Shown here: in pieces, positions 39,117 to 49,900 of the stretch
Layout of the letters: each line of letters starts with the position of its first letter
Numbering within the stretch: the stretch's first letter is position 1
Origin: Chionis minor
Taxonomy: Eukaryota > Chordata > Aves > Charadriiformes > Chionididae
Assembly: GCA_013398295.1 (NCBI GenBank)
Contig: VZSF01008499.1
Span: 1,537,349-1,601,348, forward strand
Direction: 5' to 3'
DNA length: 64,000 nt
Notes under the pieces: generated by a model
Databases searched by the model: none
What the model was told of the DNA's origin: nothing
Seen by the model: only the letters and a program-made list of their open reading frames with translations
Position numbers and translations under genes: made by a program

Positions 39117-39303
39117 TACTTCCCATTTGGGCATTGCTAAGCCCACGGGCACTGCAACAGGACATCCGAATGGTGTGCGGGCCGTCCTTCAAAGTCCTGC
39201 CCGTGTGACAGCTCCAGCTTCTTCTGGCAGGTGTTGAGCGAGGGGGTGGCGTGAGCAGCGTGATTGTTTTGTCCCTGCTGGCCTGCCAAGAAGGTGCTAC
39301 CAG
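39117..39303 (+). other. candidate non-coding exon upstream of GLRB
   Basis: A strong acceptor (T-rich tract then CCCCAG ending at 39116) and a consensus-perfect donor (CAG before GTAAGA, with GT at 39304-39305) delimit 187 bp of higher GC content. All three + frames contain stops, so it would be untranslated. It lies on the same strand as GLRB and 4.1 kb before its first coding exon. It could be an alternative 5' UTR exon or part of a non-coding RNA. Splice sites like these also occur by chance, so transcription is unproven. Confidence 0.3.
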
Positions 39304-39900
39304 GTAAGAACGCGGCTGGCTGTGACCTTGGCCAGCTTTTATACGGGGAGAGGGGGCAGAACAGGCCTTTTCCCACAGACCCTTCACTGCCAGCACTTGC
39401 TTGAGAGCCAATACTTATTCCATTCAAGTGCATTAAAAAAACCCTGAGTCAGTGAAATATTTCTTGTAATATTTGACATTATTTGCAAAGTGTAAGACAC
39501 CTAAAGATACTACCCAGATACCTCACTGAAGCAGCTCCCTTTTCTTGTCTTTGTCACATACATCTCACTTTCATTAGATATAGAAAGATATTAGTTGTAT
39601 GCTCTTATTTAATGGGAACCCAAGGGGAGGATAGGATTCCTTTCTATTTTATGCTTTGTCGTGTCGCCACACAACCACAAATATTCACCCATCCTTAGGT
39701 GCCTACAGCCACAGCTGCATCAGGAAGCCCTTGCAGATGCCAGTGGATTTGCCCAAAGGAGGCAACTGGGCGCTTTGTGTACCAGAGGAGGTGACAAGCA
39801 GCCAGGCTGCAGGAAGCTGCATGCAGGACACGGAGCCTGCTGCGGCCGCAGTAGCTCAGGCTGCTGGTGCTGACAGTCATTTGTTCCCCTGCTGCCACTA

Positions 39901-40066
39901 CTACGGCACGTTGTAGATGCCTGGTCTGCTCGACCACGTCAAGGCTTTCTTAACGCAAACAGGGAACACATTTGTCCTCATGTCTACGGCACGTTATAGA
40001 TGCCTGGTCTGCTCGACCGTGTTAAGGTTTTCTTAAGGCAAACAGGGAACACGTCTGTCCTCATGT
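39901..40066. repeat. 83-bp tandem duplication
   Basis: Positions 39901-39983 are repeated directly as 39984-40066. By eye the two 83-bp copies differ at 8 positions, mostly transitions and several at CpG sites, with no length change. Flanking DNA is unique. The pair fits an old local duplication. I do not recognise the unit as a known repeat family. Confidence 0.93.
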
Positions 40067-41585
40067 CTTAAGCACACTGCTGTCTTATTTTTCATGCCCC
40101 TATCCGCACTAACACAATGAAAATGCAGAAAAATGGAAATGGCAATCAGTGGATACCCGGTCTCAAAAACATTTATGCCAGTCCTTCTAGAACAACTACA
40201 GCAGCTTGGTTTCTATTCCTGAGATAAAGTTCAGGAAAAAAAAGCTTACCTTTTTTTTTTTACACACATAGACAGTGTTATGGGACGCCTTTGGGCTTGG
40301 CTTTCTGTTTCAGGAAACAACTTCACTTTGCTGAGTTTTTTAAGTTCTTGTGTTTGAGCTGGAAAACTGTATCTTGAGAGACCTGTGGCCTTAAATTGAC
40401 CCACGGCCACAGATTTTTGCATCCGCATGCATGTATGTGTACACACACATATATGAGTGTACAGCAGTATATGTATGCCATGTGGCAGCAAATTCTGAAA
40501 GGCATGGAATTATTTTCAAAGTGTGTCTAAAATCCAGTTAGGATGGGAACTCTGCTCCGAAGGTAGAGCTGAGGGTACCAGACATCCAGATATGACAGAA
40601 TCTACACACTGCTTGCTGCCTGCCGTGGCATGATCACCCGGTCATGTGCTCACGTGCTTCTCGTTTGCCAGACAGGTGACTTTCCTCGCTTCTGATCTGT
40701 CATCATATTATAGTCCAAACCCCAACAGAGCTTCACAAAGAAGCATGAAGAGGATTACAGGGCGTTGCAGAAAGTGTCCATTGATGTATTACACTTAATC
40801 ACTGGATCCATTCCGAAGAACAAAAAGCGTTCTTCAGGTGCCGCTGCTCTTTTATCATACTGCAGACTGAAGCTCTGGCAGTGTATGCTAGAAGTGATAA
40901 GAATTAAGGCTGGAAGATCAAGAAGACTTGGTAAGGGTCATGATTTTCAGTGTCTTGGGCGCTAAAAAGAATGTGAGACAAATGGGAGACGAGGCCTTTG
41001 AACTAGAGGGTAAGCATTTGCTAACCCAAGACTACTTGGCTGTATAATGACGCCTGTCCATTTCCAAAGTTTAGGCCAAACAGCTGACGTAAGCAAGAAG
41101 TTCAGCATGTACCTCTGCTTCTGTATGTACGTACGAGCCCCAGAAATAATTGTATGTATGAAATTTCCATCCCTCTATTTATAATGCAGTTAAAGCCTAG
41201 AGCAATTGGAAAACCGATGTCCTTTGTAACAAGGACATGCATCTATCCCCAAAACCAAACCTTCTTGCTTTTTCACAGGGAAAGCCTGCCATTTTAAATG
41301 AAGCAATGGTAAACATTGACTAAGTATGGGTATATATCCCCAAAATCTATGCACCTTGCCTTCCTCTCATCCTACTCAGCCCCTCTCCACGAATATTCCC
41401 TGGTTCCTGCTGTTATTGTTTGAGGAACCCACAACAACTTATTGTTGTTTAGACAGTTATTCTATCACCCGATGATCCCTCCCCACCTGGGAGGGTGGGG
41501 TGGAAAAAACCCAAGGAAACACAAGGGTCAAAATATAAACAGATTTCATAGAATAAGACTAAATAATGTACATTAATAATACTAA
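40067..41585. other. intergenic, no gene recognised
   Basis: Non-coding sequence with small palindromes (GTACGTAC near 41127-41134; AACAAC/GTTGTT near 41443-41458). No open frame of note. Confidence 0.5.
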
Positions 41586-41851
41586 AGAACCACAGAACCA
41601 CAGGGGTTGGAAGGGCCTTCAGAGATCAGCTGGCCCAACCCCCCTGCTAGAGCAGGTTCAGCTACAGCAGGTTGCACAGGGTGGCATCCAGGTGGGTTTG
41701 GATGTCTCCAGAGTCGGAGACTCCACCACCTCTCTGGGCAGCCTGTTCCAGTGCTCTGACACCCTCAGAGGAAAGAAGTTCCTCCTCACGTTCAGACGGA
41801 ACTTCCTATATTCAAGTTTGTGCCCGTTACCTCTTGTCCTGTCAGTGGGCA
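41586..41851 (-). repeat. CR1 LINE fragment cut by the assembly gap
   Basis: Read as the reverse complement, this is the 3' part of avian CR1. Landmarks on the + strand are GGGGTTGGAAGGGCCTTCAG, CAACCCCCCTGCTAGAGCAG, CTCTGGGCAGCCTGTTCCAG and GTTCCTCCTCACGTTCAGAC. The element continues into the run of N at 41852, so its 5' part and true length are unknown. Frames spanning the gap are artefacts. Confidence 0.94.
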
Positions 41852-42435
41852 NNNNNNNNNNNNNNNNNNNNNNNNNNNNNNNNNNNNNNNNNNNNNNNNN
41901 NNNNNNNNNNNNNNNNNNNNNNNNNNNNNNNNNNNNNNNNNNNNNNNNNNNNNNNNNNNNNNNNNNNNNNNNNNNNNNNNNNNNNNNNNNNNNNNNNNNN
42001 NNNNNNNNNNNNNNNNNNNNNNNNNNNNNNNNNNNNNNNNNNNNNNNNNNNNNNNNNNNNNNNNNNNNNNNNNNNNNNNNNNNNNNNNNNNNNNNNNNNN
42101 NNNNNNNNNNNNNNNNNNNNNNNNNNNNNNNNNNNNNNNNNNNNNNNNNNNNNNNNNNNNNNNNNNNNNNNNNNNNNNNNNNNNNNNNNNNNNNNNNNNN
42201 NNNNNNNNNNNNNNNNNNNNNNNNNNNNNNNNNNNNNNNNNNNNNNNNNNNNNNNNNNNNNNNNNNNNNNNNNNNNNNNNNNNNNNNNNNNNNNNNNNNN
42301 NNNNNNNNNNNNNNNNNNNNNNNNNNNNNNNNNNNNNNNNNNNNNNNNNNNNNNNNNNNNNNNNNNNNNNNNNNNNNNNNNNNNNNNNNNNNNNNNNNNN
42401 NNNNNNNNNNNNNNNNNNNNNNNNNNNNNNNNNNN
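41852..42435. other. assembly gap (584 N)
   Basis: A run of undetermined bases lies between a CR1 fragment and a G-rich GTGGGT/GT repeat at the edge of the GLRB CpG-rich region. The gap probably hides the rest of the CR1 copy and GC-rich sequence, perhaps including the GLRB transcription start. Its true length may differ from the number of N. Confidence 0.99.
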
Positions 42436-42479
42436 GGTGTGGGTGTGGGTGTGGGTGTGGGTGTGTGTGTGTGTGTGTG
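42436..42479 (+). repeat. (GGGTGT)n followed by (GT)n
   Basis: About four GGGTGT units pass into a GT run. The array is cut by the gap on its left, so it may be longer. The + strand has several GGG runs spaced by TGT, which suits a G-quadruplex and may be why sequencing failed here. Confidence 0.93.
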
Positions 42480-42890
42480 CGCAGCTCCCGGGGTGGACTG
42501 AAGCATCCCGGTGCCTGCCGGCGGTGGGGGGAGAGGGGGAGGGAGGCAGCCACCGCTCCTTAGAAAGAATCAAAAATAAATAGGTGAGATAAAAACGGGA
42601 AGAGCAGCCGGTGCCGAGGCGTCCGCGAGGTTTCCGCTGGCCTGGGGAAGCCTCCTGGGAAGGATCTGTGGGGTGGGAAACAGAGGGAAAATGCCCCGGG
42701 GCGCGGTGGGGCCGCCAGCGGGGCAGGAGGGGCTGCTGGCCTTGGGGTACCCGCCTCTGCCCCCGAGACGCTCCGGTGTTACACCCAGCGCCGCGCAATG
42801 AAGCGGAGTGTTACGGATTGTGTTTAGTCATCTTTGCAAGGCCCTTTCCCTGCTGGCTCCGCAGCGAGGATGCCGTGTGTAAAACAGTCA
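42480..42890 (+). promoter_or_regulatory. GLRB: CpG-rich region, likely GLRB promoter and first exon area
   Basis: This is the most CpG-dense stretch in the window (for example 42612-42640, 42696-42720 and 42762-42797). It ends about 0.5 kb before the first coding exon of GLRB. In mammals GLRB begins with an untranslated exon. A strong donor (ATAG before GTGAGA, with GT at 42584-42585) could end such an exon and pair with the acceptor ending at 43405. The transcription start is not identifiable, and part of the promoter may be in the gap. Confidence 0.5.
42584..42589 (+). other. GLRB: candidate splice donor of GLRB untranslated exon 1
   Basis: The sequence AATAG followed by GTGAGAT matches the donor consensus well. 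It is the best donor I see between the gap and the coding exon on the + strand. An intron to 43405 would be about 0.8 kb. No transcript data support it here. Confidence 0.3.
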
Positions 42891-43425
42891 TTTGTGTTTA
42901 AATTCTGTAGCTAAAATTAATTTGCAAGCCTTTTTCTTAACGAGCACTGAAACGACTGCTGCTTTGTGCAAGGTCATAGAGGGCTTGCGGTTCTCTGCCT
43001 TGCTAGATGACTGGTCGCTCACGTTTAACCATATTTAATGCAGTTGACACACGATGTTTTTGGGGAGGTCCAAATCTTTTGTTTCCAAGTTTCTGAGGAT
43101 TTTGAGTTAGGCAGCCTTTGAAGGACATCATGTTTATTTCTTAAACACACTGGAGCAAACTTGCACTTAAGTCTCTTCCTCGCTCTCATTCTCTTTACTT
43201 TGGGAAGCTACTCAAGTCTCCAGAAGTTGCGTAAGTTGTTTCCATATTGGAGGTAAGCCCCAGCAGACTCCGTCTCCTGAGGCAACTGAGATCAAACTTT
43301 TTTTAAAAGAACCCAACCTCATTTGTTTAGTTTTTGTAGGTATATGTTCCCATGTGTGATACCTAGCCCTGCTAACGTAAACCTCTTCTTTTTCTTTTGC
43401 CGCAGACTGAAGGTTAATCTTCAAG

Positions 43426-43547
43426 ATGAAGTTCTTCCTAGCGGCTTTCTTTTTCATCTTGTTCTCCTTATGGGTTGAAGAAGTCTATTCCAAAGAGAAG
43501 TCTTCAAAGAAAGGAAAGGGGAAAAAGAAGCAATATCTATGTCCATC
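43426..43547 (+). CDS. GLRB: GLRB first coding exon: signal peptide and lysine-rich N-terminus
   Basis: This exon encodes residues 1-40 and two bases of codon 41. The exon itself begins at 43406 after a good acceptor (TTTTCTTTTGCCGCAG), leaving 20 bases of 5' UTR before the ATG. Residues 1-22 ([20 protein letters not shown] then YS) form a hydrophobic signal peptide that sends the subunit to the secretory pathway. The mature chain should start at KEKSS and opens with an unusual lysine-rich run, [14 protein letters not shown], typical of the beta subunit. The donor is GTATGT at 43548. The start is chosen by match to the vertebrate beta protein. A longer read-through frame past the donor is intronic. 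Confidence 0.97.
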
Positions 43548-45902
43548 GTATGTTCCTTGTTTCTTTTATGCTTTTGTGTGCTGGCGATCCTGCCGTACTT
43601 TAACAGTGGAAATTTTGTGGCAATTGAAGTAGAAGGTGATGCTTTCTGGGGTTTGGGGTGTGAATGGGAGGAAGAGGGCTTGACCAGCATCATAGCTAAG
43701 TTCTGTCAGTGCATGTGTTTCTTGTGCATCAGGTCCTCTGTTTTCATGAAAGGAAAAATCTCAGCCGTAGAAAACCATTGCTTTCTTTGTGGGGGATTCC
43801 AGCCTTGCTGTTTATGGGGACACAGTCCTGTAGTTCCATCGTGCGATGCTGTCTAGCACTGTGTTGCAGGTGTACTGAGAAAAGCAAGGAGGATGCAAAA
43901 CTGTCGTACCGAAAATCAGTTTCTGGTTAGCTTAGTTCTCTAAGAGGCGGCTTGTCCTAAGCATATTCTTATGGCACGTTGAATAGAACGAAGGTCTTCA
44001 GCATCTTCCGTCAATGATTTACAGTACTATAACTTTTATGGAGGTGGATTGATTTTGGCTATAAAGCGTGCCCTTGTGGAACAAACTCTCTGTAAAAATA
44101 CAGAAATTAAACCCTGTGATTGCCCAGCTGAATAGAGAATGTATTCTGGACACTTATGATTACTCGATGTTAAAAATACTCTCTCTTTCTAATGCCTACC
44201 ACATTTTAGGTTGTGATCCACAGGACAATGCAGAAGTTTTATTTGTGAGGCCCTTTTTTGTCATTTTCAAGGCCAGTCTTGCTCATCCTTTTAGTGTCGT
44301 GGTGTAAATATCTGAGGAAGAGATTAATGGAATATAGTAAGTTGCCAATAAGTGTACAAAAGCACTATGGCTGAAATGATAAAAGTGTTTAGACGAATAT
44401 AAACCACATTTCTTCTTTGGCCATAAAAGAAGACGACCAAGAGATGAGACTGGCTGTTTAACATTAATAGACTTTTTCCAAAGAAAAGGAAAAGATAAGT
44501 AGAATAACCAGACGGAATCAGTGTTTGAATAATACTTTTTAAAGTTCCCACTCTTTTTAAATATTGACAGTGATGGTTATTTGTAGCCCAAAGTTTTTGG
44601 AAAGTTTCTACATATGTGTGAGTGTTTTCATTCTTTTTTTTTATATGAAACCTAAAAAATGAGATGTATCTTTGGATTAAAAGACATTAAGATACAAGTC
44701 TCAAGTGTGATCATGACTCATCTGAAATTACCCCTACCTATTCTGTCCCCCCACTTAACTTGGAATAGTTTAGTTGAGCTCTGTATGGAGCTTTTGCTCT
44801 GAGCTACCGTGAGGATTTGTAGCAAGAGAGAACTGTCCTAGTTCCCTGGGCAGGCGTAAGCACGCAAGTCCTCAGAAAGTGATTTACACAGCTGGGAGCT
44901 GAATCCAGGTCTTCCATGGTCTCAGCAAAGCAGCCAGCGTTTCCCCACACTTCTTGACTTGATCTTAGTTAGAATTCAAAACATTGATGTAATTTTTTCT
45001 TGATAAGTGGGGCTTTTGTTTGTTTGTTTGCTTGCTTTTCTTTTAAGCACAGCATTTCCTGGTACCCTCTTCTTCTTGATACCTGTTGATTTTAAAGCCA
45101 TTAAATACAGTGCCATTTGTCACAAATATACTTGAAAAGCATTGGACAAATGCTGTAATTTTTAAAGTGATACTCCTAGATTCCAGCCAGTTGAGGCTTT
45201 CTGAGAAAATGCTAGCGGAATTCAGTGTTTGTCTGATGTATCATGCGTGCAGTGTTGCTAGCTAGAATTAATTGCCGTAGCACTGAGCCCTGTCGGCTCT
45301 TCTGAATAATGAACAAGTCTGTATCTTACTTGGCTGAAGTTCACACAGCTTGAGAGACAACCGCTTGTAGCAGCAGGGCTGCAGAACTGCTGGGTTTGTG
45401 GCTACCGCCTAGAAGACCTCTCATGTGAATGAGCAATGAAAGTCAGTTCTGTCTTGCAGAGAAATTATCTGATGCTGCCTTGACTCAGGCTACTGATGGC
45501 AAACATTCAATCAGCAGCATGCTTTTTAACAGTCTTTCACAGAACTGCTTTACTTGGTGACACTCTGCATTATAAAAAAGGCTGCCTACTCTTAATAATC
45601 CTTTTCCTGTGACAAAAAAGTCAGGAATCTTTCCTCAGAAACAACCCAAAACATAGTGCTGTGGAGTGGGAATTAAGTGGCTCCATAATGGTTGACCAAA
45701 AATAATCTCAAAGGAAGTGGTTGAATGAAAAATTTACTAATAAGCACAAGACAAATCTTTTAGAAGAATGCATTGTATCTTTTTTAAAGAAAATAAGTAG
45801 GATTTTGCATCATTTATAAAATCGAATGGTACAACGTCCTAATGAAAGCATACACTTACAACTTAAAATCTTAGTCTACCTTTAATTTGCATCGGTTACT
45901 AC

Positions 45903-46076
45903 CACAATAAAATGTAAAGCTTAATTGTAACAAATGATTGCCTTTTGTTTCCTTACAACATGTGAAAAGCTAAATTTTGCCTCCTCAAGAGAACGAAAAC
46001 CCACACCGGTAATTACGTAAGGAACAGTCTTCTCTTTGCAAACTTTATAATGAAATTCAACTGTATGGAAATAAAT
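45903..46076. repeat. diverged direct repeat, copy 1
   Basis: Shares ordered blocks with 46770-46937: CACAATAAAAT-TAAAGCTT, TTGCCTTTTGT, CCTC-TCAAGA, GTCTTCTCTTT-CAAA and TGAAATTCA. Spacing between blocks is nearly constant (offset 867 falling to 861). Both copies are in the same orientation inside the GLRB intron. It is either a local duplication or two copies of an old dispersed element. Confidence 0.65.
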
Positions 46077-46769
46077 TTCCAGGAGAGATTTATCCTGAAT
46101 CTGATGTTACTGCTTGAGTTCCTTAGTTTGATGTTAAGAAATGAACGGTTATAAGACTGGTTGGGGACTTCAGCATGAATTTGTTTGTGTGAAAACTGAG
46201 CATACTTGAACTCATCCTTTTATGGCTCTCCAGAATACAAGCCTTTTATCAAATGCACCCCTCTGGCATTAAATTAACTACTATTAGAATAAACTGAAAA
46301 CAAGCTGATTAGAAACCCCATAAAAAGTTCATTATTGTCTCATAAACAGGTATTTGCTTTCTTCAATTAGGAAAATTCTATTTTCAATCTTAGAGCAAAG
46401 CCTCTTACTTGTGATTATTCATAACGCTGCACTTCTCAGTGTATTGTGTGATAGGGGCTTGATTGGCCATCTTATTTTCATTTATTTCTGAAATTCCTTT
46501 TCCTAGCTTTTTTATCGAGGGGTTTCATGGAGCTGATGCTTGATGACTTGGTTCTTATTTCATGCTTGCTCAGAACAGATGTACTTCTTACATTTATATC
46601 ATTTTCCTTCTTACCTCAGACTTTCCAGATGAAACACAGGGTAATTATATTTGTGTCTCATTCCTGAATGTGCACTGATTAACAAAGAAATTGATATATT
46701 AGGCCTAAAATCTTCTAACAGGGGGTATTGCAGCATAAATCTGAGAAGCTGGCTTGCACAAATGCGTAG

Positions 46770-46937
46770 CACAATAAAATATAAAGCTTTAGCGTGACAA
46801 AACTTTTGCCTTTTGTCTCTATGGAAAATATTAGAAAAAAAACACAAAAAAACCCAAACCAGATCCACCTCTTCAAGAAAAAAAAAAGTCTTCTCTTTAC
46901 AAAGCTTATTTTGAAATTCACTATACTGAATACAAAT
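46770..46937. repeat. diverged direct repeat, copy 2
   Basis: Partner of 45903-46076. This copy has acquired A-runs at 46835-46850 and 46877-46887. The family is not recognised. No terminal inverted repeats or target duplications are evident by eye. Confidence 0.65.
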
Positions 46938-49900
46938 GATTTTGATATAGCTACAGATGGATTTCTCGATCATAGACTACCCATGAGCTGTATTACTGCT
47001 GTTACTTACTTCTTATTAACTTCATAATACCTCATAATACCTGTTTGTGGTAAATATGTTGGATGCTTAGCTGTGACTTTTTCTAAGAGCATGGCTGAAA
47101 AATGTTTTCCCTTTTGCTATGTCATAATAGCAAACACTTATTTTATGATGTGTGAGCTGCAGCTGTTATCCCCACAATCCTTAGTAGCCCAGAAGGCCTC
47201 TACTCAAAACTACTTCCAAGATCTCTAGACAAATTATAAGGAAAGGGAAGTTTGGTTAAGACAGTGTTATAGAAGGCATAGAGATGTAAGTGTCAAATAG
47301 CAGCTAAAAAAATGAGTAACGACTGTGCTCATAATCACAACTATCCCTGTTAATTGTAGTTTTAACTATGACTCAGCTGTTCACTTGCACAGTGTTAATT
47401 TCTGAAGATGTCACAGCTTCTCTAAAACTACAGCAATGCTTGGACCGTAACCTCAGTCACTAAATCTCATTCTTTTGTCTGCCTATCAAGACTGTGCTTT
47501 TAAAATAGCGCCCCTCCTCACCTTTATGCATTTTTCCACGTGGAGATTTATATCCATGTAGAATAACTGAATACTGCATGATCTCTATGGAGACCTTTTT
47601 ACCCACAGCGCAGGAGTACAAATCATATTTTGGCTTGTATTCAATAAAGCATATCAGCTACTTCAGAAACTGTGAAATGGCCCTCTAAGCCCTCCAGAAA
47701 ACATGGCTTATGCCATCTGCCAGGGCAGAAGCTTAGAAAGGTCACAGATGCCAAGGTTCAATAAACAGCTTCTTTTAAAAAATAACAACAAAAGACAGTG
47801 GAACTAGGGAAAAATGTCTTGATGCCTTTAAAACATAGATTTGTTTGAAAGCCTGTCCTAAAATTCCTTAGTTTACTGTCAGCCTCTTACACGCTGTTTG
47901 TGTAAAGACTAATGTAGAAGTTCAAAGTGTATCTTTTGTATCCTTTCCACCTTCCCATGGACAAGGACTTTTTTAAATTATATCAAGTGTTTGGGAATAC
48001 ATGGCCTCTCTATCTGTAGTTTGTGATCATCCCCGAAATGTCAATGGTGGGAAAGTGGAATCATCTCTGTCTTCATTCCCATCTTGCAGAAGACAAGCTT
48101 GTGAACATTTTCATTTTAGGTATGATGATTTGTGAGAGAAGATGGGGTGAAGTTGAAAGAAAAGCCTGAATTTGGTTGTGGAGGCAGTTACATCTCCCAG
48201 TCATTCTGAAGATAAGTACATTGCAGAGCCCAGGTCTGGTTTCTATAAAAACCCTGTTGCCCCATAGTGACAGCAGTTGGTCAATGGTTTAATTATTCTG
48301 TAGCATGTAACTCTCATGGAAAACCGTGGTCCTGGACAGATAGGGCCATATTCCAGGAGATTTGGGAATTAGTTTTCAGAGTGGATAAACACGCTGGGGA
48401 GTAAAAGATAAAGCTATATAAGCAAAACCTAAGTTGTCTTGTAAAGTAGTAATTAAGCATGGTAGGCTGGTTCTCGTTCAATAATTTTCCCTCTCAGTGA
48501 GCAGTGTTTATTCCATTCTGAACACTGCAGTGATGAGACACTACAATCGTACGGTAAACTTACAGACTGTATTTCATGTACGACCTCCAGACTGAGAAAA
48601 CACTTGGATCTGCTGGTTAAATTACATCCCCTAAACCTAAGCTGAAGGAAAACCATAGGACCGGATTCTTTTCTCAGCTCTACCAAATGGATCTTTGAAA
48701 GACAAATTATATAGAATGTATCTCAACTTATACTTTCCACGTGTATCTCCACTTATACCACCACACAAGGTGGTTAGATTTTACCAAGATCTGTGTATTG
48801 TCTCGGTACTTACTGCATTTGGAAAAAAGGAACTGGAACAAGGAACCGATGTGGATAAATTATTTTTAAAATGTCTGTAGGTCTGCTTAAACATCTGGAT
48901 GCTGATCACGTTTCATGTCTGCATGCAGTATCAGGAGATGACAGGATGCCCGTTATGCACAAAGGTGGCTTAGGTGGTGACTTTGGTAGGACGCAGAGAA
49001 GCCTGAGCTAGGAGCAAACAAGATTGTTTTAAGAAATGGAAGCATTTCTGGGAGCTTGCTGTGAGCAGTGCTAGTCAGGCTGGAAGATGTACCATCCTAA
49101 CCTGGTTCTACTGGTGTGGGGGCTGCCGTCTCTGTGGCGGGCAGATGAATCAGCTTGTTTGTCTCCAGCTTAGGGGATAACAAATCACTTCATAATACCA
49201 TATAAACACTCCTCAAGGTATCCAACCCTGGCAGTGTTCAATGTGAAACCAAAGCTGGACTTGGAGGTTTCTGATAGACAGGAACTGAAGTAGCGACACG
49301 AACTGAGCTATTCGCAGGATCCAGCTTCAGGAAGGTTGCAGACGTGCCTGCGTTAGGAGACTCTGTTCTCTGATCCATCTACAATAGGAGATGAAAGATG
49401 AGTTATTTCACCCCCCCACAGTTGAGGGTTCACAATTCAAGGTGCCCAGTCTGGTGCTCTGTTTCAAATTGCACTCGGAAGGAACCTTTCTCTCTGTTCA
49501 CCGCGCTGGATTACCTCCAAATTTCGGTACCAAAGTCACACACCTAATTTTAGATGATTAGCTGTCAACTGCATTTGTGAGGGCACATAAACAGTTATTC
49601 AGAGTTCCATAGTTTTAATGTAATCTGAGTGGCATCACTTTGCATTGGAGGCATCGTAATTATTCTCCCTGCTAATAAAGATGTCAACTGGTGCAGTTTG
49701 AAAATGTAGCTATTAAGCATACTAGAGTTTGTGGAGATCACTCAGAAGAATTATATAGTATCTCTTTGATTTGTATTAACCCGTTTTTATGCTTCGAGTT
49801 ATTGCACTTGGAAAACCAAATACCTGCAAATCAGAACATTGATTGTTTATACCAGGGAAATAGTACTTACAATATACGGTGAGATGACAGATAATTGTGT

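Noticed and set aside
41566..42798. Long frames on both strands across 41,566-42,798
   Set aside because: They run through 584 undetermined bases. The flanking parts are CR1 and simple repeat.
42795..42901. ATG-containing frames in the CpG-rich region as GLRB upstream coding sequence
   Set aside because: The beta subunit signal peptide is fully encoded from the ATG at 43,426. Upstream frames are short and unrelated.
43548..43632. Extension of the first GLRB coding frame past 43,547
   Set aside because: A GTATGT donor lies at 43,548, and the next codons match no glycine receptor. The frame continues properly at 54,971.
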